From: Pseudomonas nitroreducens TX1
GTDB lineage: Bacteria; Pseudomonadota; Gammaproteobacteria; Pseudomonadales; Pseudomonadaceae
Assembly (NCBI RefSeq): GCF_000313755.1
Contig: NZ_AMZB01000123.1
Location: forward strand, 62,001-126,000
Direction of reading: 5' to 3'
Length of the DNA stretch: 64,000 nt
Shown piece after piece: positions 45,007 through 53,871 of this stretch. How positions within the stretch are numbered: position 1 is the first letter of the stretch; every line of letters begins with the position of its first letter. The notes beneath the pieces are model-generated. The model had not been told where the DNA came from and ran no database searches. It saw only the letters and a program-made list of their open reading frames with translations. Both the position numbers and the translations under genes were made by a program.

Positions 45007-45253
45007 GGTGGTGTCCTCTTGACGATCCGTTGGGGCGTCTCGCGAGTAGCGTGTTCGCCCCTGCGGCCCGACTGCGGGGCCGGCGAATCTCCTGCCAGCG
45101 AGTTGATGGGGCAAAGATGCCGCGCGCGGACCATCAAGAGAACTGAATGCGTCGACTGTTGACTATCGACGTTATCGATAGCGGCCGGAAGCCGCGGACT
45201 GGAAGGGCGCCCCGGTTATTCGAGGGCACCTGCGACCTTCGTCTGGCAGACGC

Positions 45254-45976
45254 TCAGAACTTCTCGCCCGGCTGCAGGAAGCGCCATTGGCCGACGGGCA
45301 GCTTGCCCATGGCCACGCCACCCAGGCGCAGGCGGCGGATCGACAGGACGTGCAAGCCGACCGCGCGGCACATGGCGGCGATCTGGCCGGGGCGGAACTG
45401 CTTGCCGGCGAAGCGCAGGCGGTTCTCGCTCTGCCAGCTGACTTTCAGCGGCGGCAGTTCGCGGCCGTCGATCACCAGGCCACGGCACAGGCGCTTGAGG
45501 CCGTTATCGGCGATCTGTCCGCTGACCTCGACCACGTACTCGTGCTCGATATTGTCCGCTTCGTCCACCAGCCGGCGTTGCACGCCGCGGCTCTGGGTGT
45601 AGACCAGCAGGCCGCTGGCGTCGGTCTCCAGCACGGTGGTGTTGAACTGGTGGCCGAAGTGCTTGCGCAGCAGCCGCTGCTGCAGGTTGTTCTCGGCCCA
45701 GCGCTTGTCCGGCGTCAGCAGTTGCTGGGCGGAGTTGGCGCCGTTGCCGCTACCCAGGCCGACCGGCTTGTGTACCAGGATGGTTACCGGCGGAATCGGG
45801 TCGGCGGACGCGCCGGGCAGCAGTTCGATGCGCTGGGTGTCGACCTTGAACTGCGGTTCCTCCACGCGCTGGCCGTCCACCGTCACCCAGCCGCCCTCGA
45901 TGTACAACTCGGCTTCGCGGCGCGAACAGGGCAGCAGCTCGGCGAGGCGCTTGGACAGGCGGATGGCTTCGGACAT
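45254..45976 (-). CDS. S4-domain RNA pseudouridine synthase (RsuA/RluB/E/F-like)
   Basis: This 240-residue protein has an N-terminal S4 RNA-binding domain (IRLSKRLAELLPCSRREAEL) and a pseudouridine synthase domain with ILVHKPVGLGSGN (KP loop) and EYVVEVSGQI. The motif that normally reads RLDxxTxGLL is VLETDASGLL here, so the catalytic Asp position appears to be Glu, with an Asp two residues later. Either activity is altered or the alignment shifts. Likely target, if active, is 23S or 16S rRNA. Confidence 0.82.
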   Translation of the reverse strand: MSEAIRLSKRLAELLPCSRREAELYIEGGWVTVDGQRVEEPQFKVDTQRIELLPGASADPIPPVTILVHKPVGLGSGNGANSAQQLLTPDKRWAENNLQQRLLRKHFGHQFNTTVLETDASGLLVYTQSRGVQRRLVDEADNIEHEYVVEVSGQIADNGLKRLCRGLVIDGRELPPLKVSWQSENRLRFAGKQFRPGQIAAMCRAVGLHVLSIRRLRLGGVAMGKLPVGQWRFLQPGEKF

Positions 45977-46081
45977 TTCGGGTAACCAGGCAAGGGGAGG
46001 GCTCCCATTGTAACCGCAAGCCGGCGGAATGATCCGCGCCTTGGCCGGTCACAACCTCTGAGCGAGCAACGAGGAAGCACG

Positions 46082-46705
46082 ATGCGGATCACCCTGATCG
46101 ACGGCTTGGGTTGGGACCTGGACGAACACGGCAGCGGTGGCCTGATCAACCGGCGCGGCGAAAAGGTGCACCTGCGCCAGGGCGACATGGACGGCGCCTG
46201 CGGGCCCTACTGCCTGGTGATGGCCATGCTCGCCCGCAACCAACTGGGACGCCGCCAGGCCAAGGGGCTGGCGCCGGTGGATTCGCGCACTCGTTACGGT
46301 CGGCTGATGGAGGCGCTGAACCAGCACGAGACGCTGGTGCGCGTCGGGACCACCGGCGCCGACCTGCTGGAGCTGCTCAAGGTCATCAGCGACAAGGAAT
46401 ACCGTGTCGAACGCGGCAACGGTACGCGGATGGTCGAGCTGACCCGCCGGCACCTAGAGGAGAACATCCCCGTGGTGCTTGGCTTCCATGGCCGCAAGGA
46501 CAGCGACATTCGCCACTGGTGCCTGGCGGTGGGGATGAGCGAGGACGCCTTCTTCCTCCTCGACCCGGCCCATGACCTGCAGCGCGGGCTCGCCTGGAAC
46601 GCGGTGCTCACCACCCAGGCCAACGGCTCGCGCTTCGGCTATCGCTACCTCAACGCGAAGGGCACCTGGGCGGTGACGCTCAAGGAAATGGTCGCGCTTT
46701 TCTAG
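46082..46705 (+). CDS. C39-like papain-fold cysteine peptidase, orphan
   Basis: This 207-residue protein has the C39/papain-like catalytic pattern: Gln33 and Cys40 in RQGDMDGACGPYCLVMAM, His145 in DIRHWCLAVG and Asp161 in FFLLDPAHD. No signal peptide or membrane span is present, so it should act in the cytoplasm. True C39 domains cleave double-glycine leaders of bacteriocin precursors next to ABC exporters; none is beside it. Substrate unknown; a C39-like family is the best description. Confidence 0.72.
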   Translation: MRITLIDGLGWDLDEHGSGGLINRRGEKVHLRQGDMDGACGPYCLVMAMLARNQLGRRQAKGLAPVDSRTRYGRLMEALNQHETLVRVGTTGADLLELLKVISDKEYRVERGNGTRMVELTRRHLEENIPVVLGFHGRKDSDIRHWCLAVGMSEDAFFLLDPAHDLQRGLAWNAVLTTQANGSRFGYRYLNAKGTWAVTLKEMVALF

Positions 46706-46725
46706 CCGTCGTCGCGCCGCGGGGT

Positions 46726-47334
46726 TCAGCGGGTGAAGCGGAACAGGTTGTAGCCGCCCAGTTGTTCGGGCACCAGCAGCACGAAGCCGTCGTACGAATG
46801 GCGCACCACTCCGACCACATCGGATTCCCGCGCGGCGGCGTGTTCCAGGCCGCTGTAGCCGACCTGCGGTTCGTCATTGACCGAGGCGCCGCCGACGAAC
46901 ACCAACTGCTTGTCGTCCAGGCGTTGCAGGTAGCCGCTGATGCGCTGCGAGCCGCTGGTTTTCTCCAGGAACAGGCCTTGGGGTGTCTGTCGCACCGAGC
47001 ACTTGAAGTTCGGGTAGCCATACAGCGCGTCGCCATCGAGCTGGACCGAGCGGCACTTCCAGTTGCCGGTCAGGGCCGCGTCGGCCAGCGGATCCGGGGC
47101 CTCCAGCACGATGCGGTAGAGATTCAGCGCCTCGTTGCGAGTGGTTTCGTCCTCGCTCTGCTGGAGCTGGTCGAGCCGTTGCTTGACCTGACCGTCAAGG
47201 CTGGTCAGGCGCTGCTGGTCGGTGGCATTGACCACGGCCGGCCAGACAACGGCAGCCTCTTCGGCGAAGGCCAGCGGGGAGAGCAGCAGACCGGCGGCGA
47301 GCAGGGCAGCGGTGAGGGAGCAGTGTTTGGACAT
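46726..47334 (-). CDS. DUF4893 secreted protein
   Basis: This 202-residue protein has a signal peptide ending LAFAEEA, a short helical region, and a beta-rich domain with GNWKCRSVQLDG, YPNFKCSVRQ and FLEKTSGSQRISGYL. This pattern is characteristic of DUF4893. Two Cys (in WKCR and FKCS) may form a disulfide in the periplasm. Function unknown. An upstream in-frame ATG at 47343 is possible. Confidence 0.8.
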   Translation of the reverse strand: MSKHCSLTAALLAAGLLLSPLAFAEEAAVVWPAVVNATDQQRLTSLDGQVKQRLDQLQQSEDETTRNEALNLYRIVLEAPDPLADAALTGNWKCRSVQLDGDALYGYPNFKCSVRQTPQGLFLEKTSGSQRISGYLQRLDDKQLVFVGGASVNDEPQVGYSGLEHAAARESDVVGVVRHSYDGFVLLVPEQLGGYNLFRFTR

Positions 47335-47385
47335 CGTGTGCATTCCATTGCGGGTGGGGCCCGCGGTCGCGCCGCGGGCGGGAGG

Positions 47386-48495
47386 TCAGGGAGTGGTTTG
47401 TTCGGGCGTCTCGACGGGCGGCGCGACCGGTGCCTCGCGCTCGTGCACCCAGGACATGAACAGCTCGTAGCCCAGGGCCAGCACCACCGGGCCGACGAAC
47501 AGACCGATGATGCCGTTACTGAGCATGCCGCCCAGGGCGCCGATCAGGATCACGGCCATCGGCACCTTGCTGCCGCGGCCGAACATCAGCGGCTTGAGCA
47601 CGTTGTCCGCGAGGCCGCCAGCGACCGTCCAGACGGTGAACAGGATGGACACCAGCAGCGAGTCGCTGGTCATGAACACGTAGGCCACCGCCGGCAGGGT
47701 GATCAGCACCACCGGCAACTGTGTGATGCCCAGCAGCAACACGCCCAGGGCCAGCAGGCCGGCGCCGGGAATGCCCATGACGATGAAGCCGAGCCCGAGG
47801 ATCAGCGTCTGGATGAAGGCCACGCCGACCACGCCCTGGGCCACCGCGCGAATGGTGCCGGTGCACAGCTCGGCCAGGCCGGGGCCACGGTCCGGCCCGG
47901 AGATTCGGATGGCGATGTCGCAGGCGGTGCGGCTGCCGAGCTTGCCATAGGCCATGATCACCCCGGCGATGACGAACGCGGCGAGGAACTGCATCAAGCC
48001 CATGCCGACACCGGCCGCCTGCCCGGCGACCTTCTTCGCCACGCCCTGCAGGTGCGGCGCCAGTTGATGCGCCACGCCCATGAAGTCGGTGGCCACGCGG
48101 TGCCAGAAGGGATAGACGTACTGCCCGATCACCGGCCAGTTCTGTACCGACTCGGGCGGCAGCGGGATCTGCAGGGTGCGGTTCTGGATGGCATGCACCA
48201 GGTCGCGCACGGAATCGGCCATGGACATGCCGATCACCACTACCGGTACCAGCAGGATCACCAGGCCGAGCACCACGATCAGGGTCGCCGCGCTGTTGGG
48301 CCGCTCGCCGAGCCAGCCGCTGAGCAACTGGTGCAGCGGGTAGAGGGTGATGGCGAGGATCACCGACCAGAGCATCAGGTCGAGGAAGGGGTGGAAGATG
48401 CGGAAGCAGAAGACGGCCAGCAACAGGATCAGGCCGGCGCGGATCAGCACATCGAGCAGGTTGCGCGACAGCAGCTTTTCCGGAGAGGGCAGCAT
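47386..48495 (-). CDS. AI-2E-family membrane transporter
   Basis: This 369-residue protein has about seven to eight membrane spans and typical AI-2E/UPF0118 blocks (RIFHPFLDLMLWSVILAITLYPLHQ, where the first 20 residues are diagnostic, and FGRGSKVPMAVILIGALGG). The family includes possible AI-2 exporters and Na+/H+ antiporters, so substrate cannot be assigned. It lies 51 bp upstream of the DUF4893 gene on the same strand. Confidence 0.9.
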   Translation of the reverse strand: MLPSPEKLLSRNLLDVLIRAGLILLLAVFCFRIFHPFLDLMLWSVILAITLYPLHQLLSGWLGERPNSAATLIVVLGLVILLVPVVVIGMSMADSVRDLVHAIQNRTLQIPLPPESVQNWPVIGQYVYPFWHRVATDFMGVAHQLAPHLQGVAKKVAGQAAGVGMGLMQFLAAFVIAGVIMAYGKLGSRTACDIAIRISGPDRGPGLAELCTGTIRAVAQGVVGVAFIQTLILGLGFIVMGIPGAGLLALGVLLLGITQLPVVLITLPAVAYVFMTSDSLLVSILFTVWTVAGGLADNVLKPLMFGRGSKVPMAVILIGALGGMLSNGIIGLFVGPVVLALGYELFMSWVHEREAPVAPPVETPEQTTP

Positions 48496-48693
48496 GGAAT
48501 GCTCCTTGCGAGTGGCCGGGAATTGGCCAAGTCCTGACTATGGATGGACTCTGCCCGAGTGCAAGGCGTGCAGGCAACACAGGAACAACGGAATTGCGGA
48601 GGTTTTGGTGTAAAGCGAGCGGGGTGACGCGCAGGATGGTGAAGCGGAGAGGGCGGGCAGCCTGCCGGGAGCCGGCAGGCCTGCCTGCGAATA

Positions 48694-48894
48694 TTACTTC
48701 TTGCCGAGGCTGATATGGCGGCTCGGTGCGCCGTAGTTCTGACCAGTCACGCCCTTGGCGATCTGCTGGATCTCACCGCCGGAGTTCAGGAAGGCGGCGA
48801 TCTGAGCTTCCAGAGCTTCGCTGGTCGCGGTAGCGGCGGGAGCCTTGGGGGCTGCTTTCTGGCGGGTGGAGGGCTTGGTAGTCATATCTGCCAT
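48694..48894 (-). CDS. Small conserved hypothetical protein
   Basis: This 66-residue basic protein has a Lys/Ala/Pro-rich N-terminus and a conserved-looking core (LEAQIAAFLNSGGEIQQIAKG) ending in SRHISLGKK. The core resembles an amphipathic helix. Two starts are possible (48894 and 48885). I recognise no named domain. It lies alone between the AI-2E permease and the divergently oriented ABC exporter. Confidence 0.65.
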   Translation of the reverse strand: MADMTTKPSTRQKAAPKAPAATATSEALEAQIAAFLNSGGEIQQIAKGVTGQNYGAPSRHISLGKK

Positions 48895-49051
48895 ACCTGT
48901 CTGCGCAAATTGGCCGCCCATTGTACATCAAACGAGCAGCTTTCGGGGCGGTTATGGCACGAACGGTCCCATTCGCTTGCCTGAAACGTCCTTCGCGCTT
49001 GGCGTGCCGGCGGTGCTACCCTCTGCCCACTCCGGCCGTTCAGAGCCCGCC

Positions 49052-50818
49052 ATGTCCCTGTTGTCGTCCCGCCAGCGCAACGCCGTGCGCCTGGCTCGCT
49101 CGTTTCTCGCCCCGTACCGGTGGCGCGCTCTCGGCGCCTTGCTGGCGCTGCTGTTCACAGCCGCCATTACCTTGTCCCTGGGGCAGGGCATCCGCCTGCT
49201 GGTGGACCAGGGGTTCATCACCCAGTCCGAACAACTGCTGACCCGCGCCATCGGCATTTTCTTCGCCCTGGTGCTGTGCCTGGCGGTGGGCACTTTCGTG
49301 CGCTTCTATCTGGTGTCCTGGATCGGCGAGCGCTTCGTCGCGGACATCCGCCAGCGCGTGTTCGACCACCTGATCGAGTTGCACCCCGGCTTCTACGAGA
49401 ACAACCGCGCCTCGGAGATCCAGTCGCGCCTGACCGCCGACACTACGCTGCTGCAATCGGTGATCGGCTCCTCGCTGTCCATGGCGCTGCGCAACGTGCT
49501 GATGCTGCTGGGCGGGGTGATCCTGATGTTCTTCACCAACGCCAAGCTGACCAGCATCGTGGTCGCCTCGCTGCCGCTGGTGATCGCACCGATCCTGCTG
49601 TTCGGCCGCCGCGTGCGCAGCCTGTCGCGTCTCAGCCAGGACCGCGTGGCGGACGTCGGCAGCTACGTGGGGGAGTCCCTCGGCCAGATCAAGACCGTGC
49701 AGGCCTACAACCACCAGGCGCAGGACCGCGCACGCTTCGGGCACACGGTGGAAGGCGCCTTCGACACCGCACGCAAGCGCATTCTGCAGCGCTCCTGGCT
49801 GGTCAGCGTGGTGATCCTGCTGGTGCTGGGCGCGGTCGGCGTGATGCTCTGGGTCGGCGGCATGGACGTGATCGCCGGGCGCATCAGCCCCGGCGACCTG
49901 GCGGCCTTCGTGTTCTACAGTCTGATCGTCGGCATGGCCTTTGGCACGCTGAGCGAAGTGATCGGGGAATTGCAGCGCGCGGCCGGCGCTGCCGAGCGTA
50001 TCGCCGAACTGCTGCGGGCACGCAGTGAAATCCATGCGCCGGTCACCGACCTGCTGCGCCTGCCCGAGCGAATCGTCGGCAGCATTGACCTGCAAGGCGT
50101 GCGCTTCGCCTACCCATCGCGCCCGGAGCAGTGGGCCATCGACGGCATCGATCTGCGCGTGGCGCCGGGCGAGACCCTGGCGCTGGTCGGCCCCTCGGGT
50201 GCCGGCAAGTCCACCCTGTTCGACCTGCTGTTGCGCTTCTATGACCCGCAGCAGGGGCGCATCCTGATCGACGGCCAGCCCATTGCCCAGCTCGACCCGA
50301 CGGACCTGCGCCGCAGCTTCGCGCTGGTGTCGCAGAACCCGGCGCTGTTCTTCGGCACGGTGGAAGAGAACATCCGCTACGGCCGCCCCGGTGCCAGCGA
50401 CGCGGAGGTCGAGGCCGCCGCCCGCGCCGCCCACGCCCACGAATTCATCCTGCGCCTGCCGCAAGGCTACCGCACGCACCTGGGCGAGAGTGGCCTGGGC
50501 CTGTCCGGCGGCCAGCGCCAGCGCTTGGCGATTGCCCGCGCGTTGCTGGTGGACGCGCCTATCCTTCTGCTCGACGAAGCCACCAGCGCGCTGGATGCCG
50601 AGAGCGAACACCTGATCCAGCAGGCATTGCCGGGGCTGATGCGCGACCGCACCACCCTGGTGATCGCCCACCGCCTGGCCACGGTGCTCAATGCCGACCG
50701 CATCGCGGTGATCGAGCACGGCCGGCTGGTGGCGCTGGGGCGGCATGCCGAGCTGGTGGTCAGCAGTCCGCTCTATGCACGCCTGGCGGAGCTGCAGTTC
50801 GGCCAGGCGGAACATTGA
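49052..50818 (+). CDS. MsbA-like ABC exporter (fused permease and ATPase)
   Basis: This 588-residue half-transporter has six membrane spans (residues about 20-310) and an ATPase domain with Walker A GPSGAGKST, signature LSGGQRQR and Walker B ILLLDEATSALD. It forms homodimers exporting lipids or drugs. The ATG at 49052 starts at the usual distance before the first span. Substrate not predictable. Confidence 0.88.
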   Translation: MSLLSSRQRNAVRLARSFLAPYRWRALGALLALLFTAAITLSLGQGIRLLVDQGFITQSEQLLTRAIGIFFALVLCLAVGTFVRFYLVSWIGERFVADIRQRVFDHLIELHPGFYENNRASEIQSRLTADTTLLQSVIGSSLSMALRNVLMLLGGVILMFFTNAKLTSIVVASLPLVIAPILLFGRRVRSLSRLSQDRVADVGSYVGESLGQIKTVQAYNHQAQDRARFGHTVEGAFDTARKRILQRSWLVSVVILLVLGAVGVMLWVGGMDVIAGRISPGDLAAFVFYSLIVGMAFGTLSEVIGELQRAAGAAERIAELLRARSEIHAPVTDLLRLPERIVGSIDLQGVRFAYPSRPEQWAIDGIDLRVAPGETLALVGPSGAGKSTLFDLLLRFYDPQQGRILIDGQPIAQLDPTDLRRSFALVSQNPALFFGTVEENIRYGRPGASDAEVEAAARAAHAHEFILRLPQGYRTHLGESGLGLSGGQRQRLAIARALLVDAPILLLDEATSALDAESEHLIQQALPGLMRDRTTLVIAHRLATVLNADRIAVIEHGRLVALGRHAELVVSSPLYARLAELQFGQAEH

Positions 50819-50841
50819 TCCCCCGCTTCGCACGGACGGCC

Positions 50842-51016
50842 CCCTCTCCCTTCAGGGAGAGGGCTGGGGAGAGGGGCTGTGTTTCGCTACGGTCTTCGGC
50901 TGGGCCTCTCTCCCCCTCCCTAACCCTCCCCCACAAGCGGTAGAGGGGACCGTTGGGCAGAGCGATCCAGACCGGAGCTCGCCGAGCACCTCGTTCGGGA
51001 GCAGGTTCGCTCCTAC
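50842..51016. repeat. Intergenic repeat cluster upstream of the cvfB-like gene
   Basis: A perfect CCCTCTCCCT-TC-AGGGAGAGGG hairpin occupies 50842-50863, the same unit as at 40269-40290. A longer imperfect stem follows, pairing CTGGGGAGAGGGGC with GCCTCTCTCCCCCTCC. A single REP-like half (ending GGTTCGCTCCTA) lies at about 50991-51014. Between two forward genes; may act as a terminator for the ABC exporter. Confidence 0.75.
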
Positions 51017-51079
51017 ACTTGTCCGGCATTCCGGGTTCAATGCGCGTAGAATGCCCGCCCCGTTCACGAGGTAAGCGTC

Positions 51080-51916
51080 ATGGCAGTCATAGGTCGGTTC
51101 AATTCGTTGCAGGTGGCCAAGCACACCGATTTCGGTCTCTACCTGGATGGCGAGAGCCACGGCGAAATCCTGCTGCCCAAGCGCTACGTGCCGAAGAACG
51201 AACCGACCGAAGTGGGCGACTGGCTCAACGTGTTCATCTACCTGGACAGCGAAGACCGCCTGATCGCCACCACCCAGAAGCCCAGGGTGCAGGTGGGCGG
51301 CTTCGCCAGCCTGAAAGTGGTGGAGGTCAACCGCGTCGGCCTGTTCCTCGACTGGGGCCTGCCCAAGGACCTGCTCCTGCCGCACTCGGAAGAAAAGCGC
51401 CCGCTGCAGGTCGGCGATTACTGCGTGGTCTATGTCTACCTGGACGAACGCACCCGCCGCATCACCGCCACCGCGCGTCTGGACCGCTACCTGGACAACG
51501 TCCCGGCCAACTACAAGCCGGGCCAGCAGGTGGACCTGCTCGTCGTCGAGCGCACCGACCTGGGCTACAAGGCCATCATCGATGGCAAGCACTGGGGCCT
51601 GATCCACAAGAACGAAGTGTTCAAGTTCATGCGCAACGGTCTGCGCGAGACCGGCTACATCAAGGAAATCCGCGCCGACGGCAAGATCAGCCTGAGCCTG
51701 CAACCGGCAGGTGCCGGGCTCTCCGATGCGTTGAGCGAGCAGATACTTCAGGCCGTGCGTGACGCTGGCGGCTCGCTGGCGCTCAGCGACAAGAGTCCGC
51801 CGGAGCTGATCGCGCAGCAATTCGGTGTCAGCAAGGGCAACTTCAAGAAGGCCATCGGCGGGCTGTTCAAACAGGGCCTGATCGTCATCCACGACGACCG
51901 TATCGAACTCGCCTGA
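51080..51916 (+). CDS. S1 RNA-binding protein, CvfB/YitL family
   Basis: This 278-residue protein has three S1-type OB domains and a C-terminal winged helix (LIAQQFGVSKGNFKKAIGGLFKQGLI), the CvfB architecture. Characteristic segments are NRVGLFLDWGLPKDLLLPHSE and ITATARLDRYLDN. In Staphylococcus CvfB affects virulence gene expression through RNA; in Pseudomonas the role is not known. Confidence 0.9.
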   Translation: MAVIGRFNSLQVAKHTDFGLYLDGESHGEILLPKRYVPKNEPTEVGDWLNVFIYLDSEDRLIATTQKPRVQVGGFASLKVVEVNRVGLFLDWGLPKDLLLPHSEEKRPLQVGDYCVVYVYLDERTRRITATARLDRYLDNVPANYKPGQQVDLLVVERTDLGYKAIIDGKHWGLIHKNEVFKFMRNGLRETGYIKEIRADGKISLSLQPAGAGLSDALSEQILQAVRDAGGSLALSDKSPPELIAQQFGVSKGNFKKAIGGLFKQGLIVIHDDRIELA

Positions 51917-51920
51917 CGGC

Positions 51921-52334
51921 TCAGCCGCGCCCGCGCACGATGGATTCGGCCACCGCGCAACGCGGCTCGGCCGGGGCCAGCGAGCCCATGCGCTGCAGGT
52001 CAACCGGTGTGCCCGGCTCGGCCCTCAGCTGGCGACGCAGGTCATCGAATACCCGGTCATGTTCCTTGCGAAAGCGCAGCACCGGCCCGCGGCAGACCCG
52101 CAGCCCGTGGCGGCGCAGGATGCGCGTGGCGCTGCCGGCGAAATTGAAGGCGAGGTTGCCGGGCAGCTTGAAGCCATCCGTGAAAGGCTGGCCGTCGATC
52201 TCCCCGTCCAGTTCGAACCTCACCTGGGCGTCGCGGCTGGCGGGGTTCTCCACGGTATAGCTGAGGCGAATGCGGTACTGCTGGCGGTCCAGGCCGGTGC
52301 TGGAGTGGATGGTGACCTCGGTGGGCGTGGTCAT
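51921..52334 (-). CDS. Hypothetical protein (about 137 residues)
   Basis: This 137-residue protein is beta-rich in its first half (EVTIHSSTGLDRQQYRIRLS, PASRDAQVRFELDGEIDGQP) with a basic, Arg-rich second half. The start at 52334 has CAGGAGGA just upstream. It converges on the cvfB-like gene with a 4-bp gap. I cannot assign it to a family with certainty. Confidence 0.6.
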   Translation of the reverse strand: MTTPTEVTIHSSTGLDRQQYRIRLSYTVENPASRDAQVRFELDGEIDGQPFTDGFKLPGNLAFNFAGSATRILRRHGLRVCRGPVLRFRKEHDRVFDDLRRQLRAEPGTPVDLQRMGSLAPAEPRCAVAESIVRGRG

Positions 52335-52520
52335 GCGGTCCTCCTGACGAACATTGCGATGGCGGGCCGGCGAGCGGCAGTGACAGTCTCGAACCCGCCG
52401 ATGCAGAGCCGCCTGACATGCGTCAAGAGTAGGACTTTTCCGAAGGAAGCAGGCGTAGCGTGACCCCTTCCGCGCCAACCACGATGGCGCGGAGCCGATC
52501 TCTGGCCGCAACCGGTGCCG

Positions 52521-53075
52521 TTACATCATGTGCCGGAAGCGATTCCAGGCCTGCTCGACGGACAGCCACCAACTCGGCATGGCGTTGCCGAAGCCCGCGA
52601 TTTCCAGGCGCGGGTGGTGGCGCACCACCATGTCCAGTACCGGTTCCTGTTCGGGCTTCACGTCCACGAAGAACACGTGGCGGCCTTCATGCAGGTTGTC
52701 CTGGAAGCGGCGGACGTCGCCGCTGGGGCGCTGCAGGCCGAAGAAGCTGCTTTCCCACAGGCTGAAGCCCAGCAGCACTGCGGCCAGGAAGACCACCGGA
52801 ATCCAGCCGGCCGCCGTCTGCGTCCAGCCGCTCAGGTAGCCGACCACCAGTACCAGCACGGCCAGCGCGGCGCCGATCATCAGGCCGATCTTGCCCCAGT
52901 GCACCACGTCCTTCTTCATCATCGAGGGCACTTCGTGGAGGCGGTGTTCTTCCAGCTCCGCGTCGCTGTCGCTGAGCACGTGCATCTGCTCGATGCCGAT
53001 ACCGCTTTGGGAGAGTTCCTGCTCGACCTGCTCCAGATCGTCCAGGTTGTCGCTGATGTAGTAATGCCTGTTCAT
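52521..53075 (-). CDS. Membrane protein with stress-protein-like N-terminus
   Basis: This 184-residue protein has a soluble N-terminal part (MNRHYYISDNLDDLEQVEQE, with FGIEQMHVLSD-like strand), two membrane helices at about residues 62-110 and a C-terminal soluble part. That part ends in WWLSVEQAWNRFRHMM. The halves resemble a split ferredoxin-like fold around a helical hairpin. Function unknown. Databases often carry doubtful names for it. Confidence 0.72.
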   Translation of the reverse strand: MNRHYYISDNLDDLEQVEQELSQSGIGIEQMHVLSDSDAELEEHRLHEVPSMMKKDVVHWGKIGLMIGAALAVLVLVVGYLSGWTQTAAGWIPVVFLAAVLLGFSLWESSFFGLQRPSGDVRRFQDNLHEGRHVFFVDVKPEQEPVLDMVVRHHPRLEIAGFGNAMPSWWLSVEQAWNRFRHMM

Positions 53076-53314
53076 GACGGACCTCACGCCCCTCGGAATG
53101 AAAGTTCCCCCCAGGCTTCGACCGCCATCTGCCGTGAAAATCGGCAAATATCCGTCGTTGGATGGTTGTCGTCGAAGTCCAGTCTAGCACCGTGGTCCTG
53201 TGGGCCCCGCGGCGCTGCCCGGCGGTCGCGGGCTTGCCAGACCGGTCGCAGGGACCGAGGATGCAGCTCTCATGGGAAGCATGCCGCTTTCACTCAACGG
53301 CGAACGAGGCACAG

Positions 53315-53854
53315 ATGATCCGCGACATTCTCAAGATGGGCGACGAGCGCCTGCTGCGCATCGCCCCGCCGGTGCCCGAATCGATGATCGGCAGCAACGA
53401 GTTGCAGGAACTGATCGACGACATGTTCGAGACCATGCACCACGTTGGCGGCGTCGGCCTGGCTGCGCCGCAGATCGGCGTCGACCTGCAACTGGTGATA
53501 TTCGGCTTCGAGCGCAGCGAGCGCTACCCGGATGCGCCGGCGGTTCCGCCGACCATCCTGCTCAACCCGGTGATTACGCCCATCGGCAATGAGCTGGAGG
53601 AGGGCTGGGAAGGCTGCCTGTCGGTGCCGGGCCTGCGCGGCGCGGTGAATCGCTACCAGCGTATCCGCTACCAGGGTGTCGGCCCGCAGGGCCAGCCTAT
53701 CGACCGTACCGTGGAAGGCTTCCATGCGCGGGTGGTGCAGCACGAGTGCGATCACCTGATCGGCCGCCTGTACCCGTCGCGCATTACCGACTTCAGCAAG
53801 TTCGGTTTCACCGAGGTGCTATTCCCGGGGCTCGACCCGCAGGCGGACGACTAA
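53315..53854 (+). CDS. def: Peptide deformylase
   Basis: This 179-residue metalloenzyme has all three motifs: [16 protein letters not shown] (metal-binding Cys) and QHECDHL (metal-binding His pair and catalytic Glu). It removes the N-formyl group from new proteins. It lies alone here, not beside fmt, and probably is a second deformylase as in P. aeruginosa. The ATG at 53315 gives the usual N-terminus. Convergent with hexR, gap 17 bp. Confidence 0.92.
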   Translation: MIRDILKMGDERLLRIAPPVPESMIGSNELQELIDDMFETMHHVGGVGLAAPQIGVDLQLVIFGFERSERYPDAPAVPPTILLNPVITPIGNELEEGWEGCLSVPGLRGAVNRYQRIRYQGVGPQGQPIDRTVEGFHARVVQHECDHLIGRLYPSRITDFSKFGFTEVLFPGLDPQADD

Positions 53855-53871
53855 CAACCGCCGCTCCGCCC

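Noticed and set aside
46082-46705. Bacteriocin maturation and export system
   Set aside because: Only the C39-like protease is present; neighbouring genes are a pseudouridine synthase and a DUF4893 protein, with no precursor peptide or ABC exporter in the same unit.
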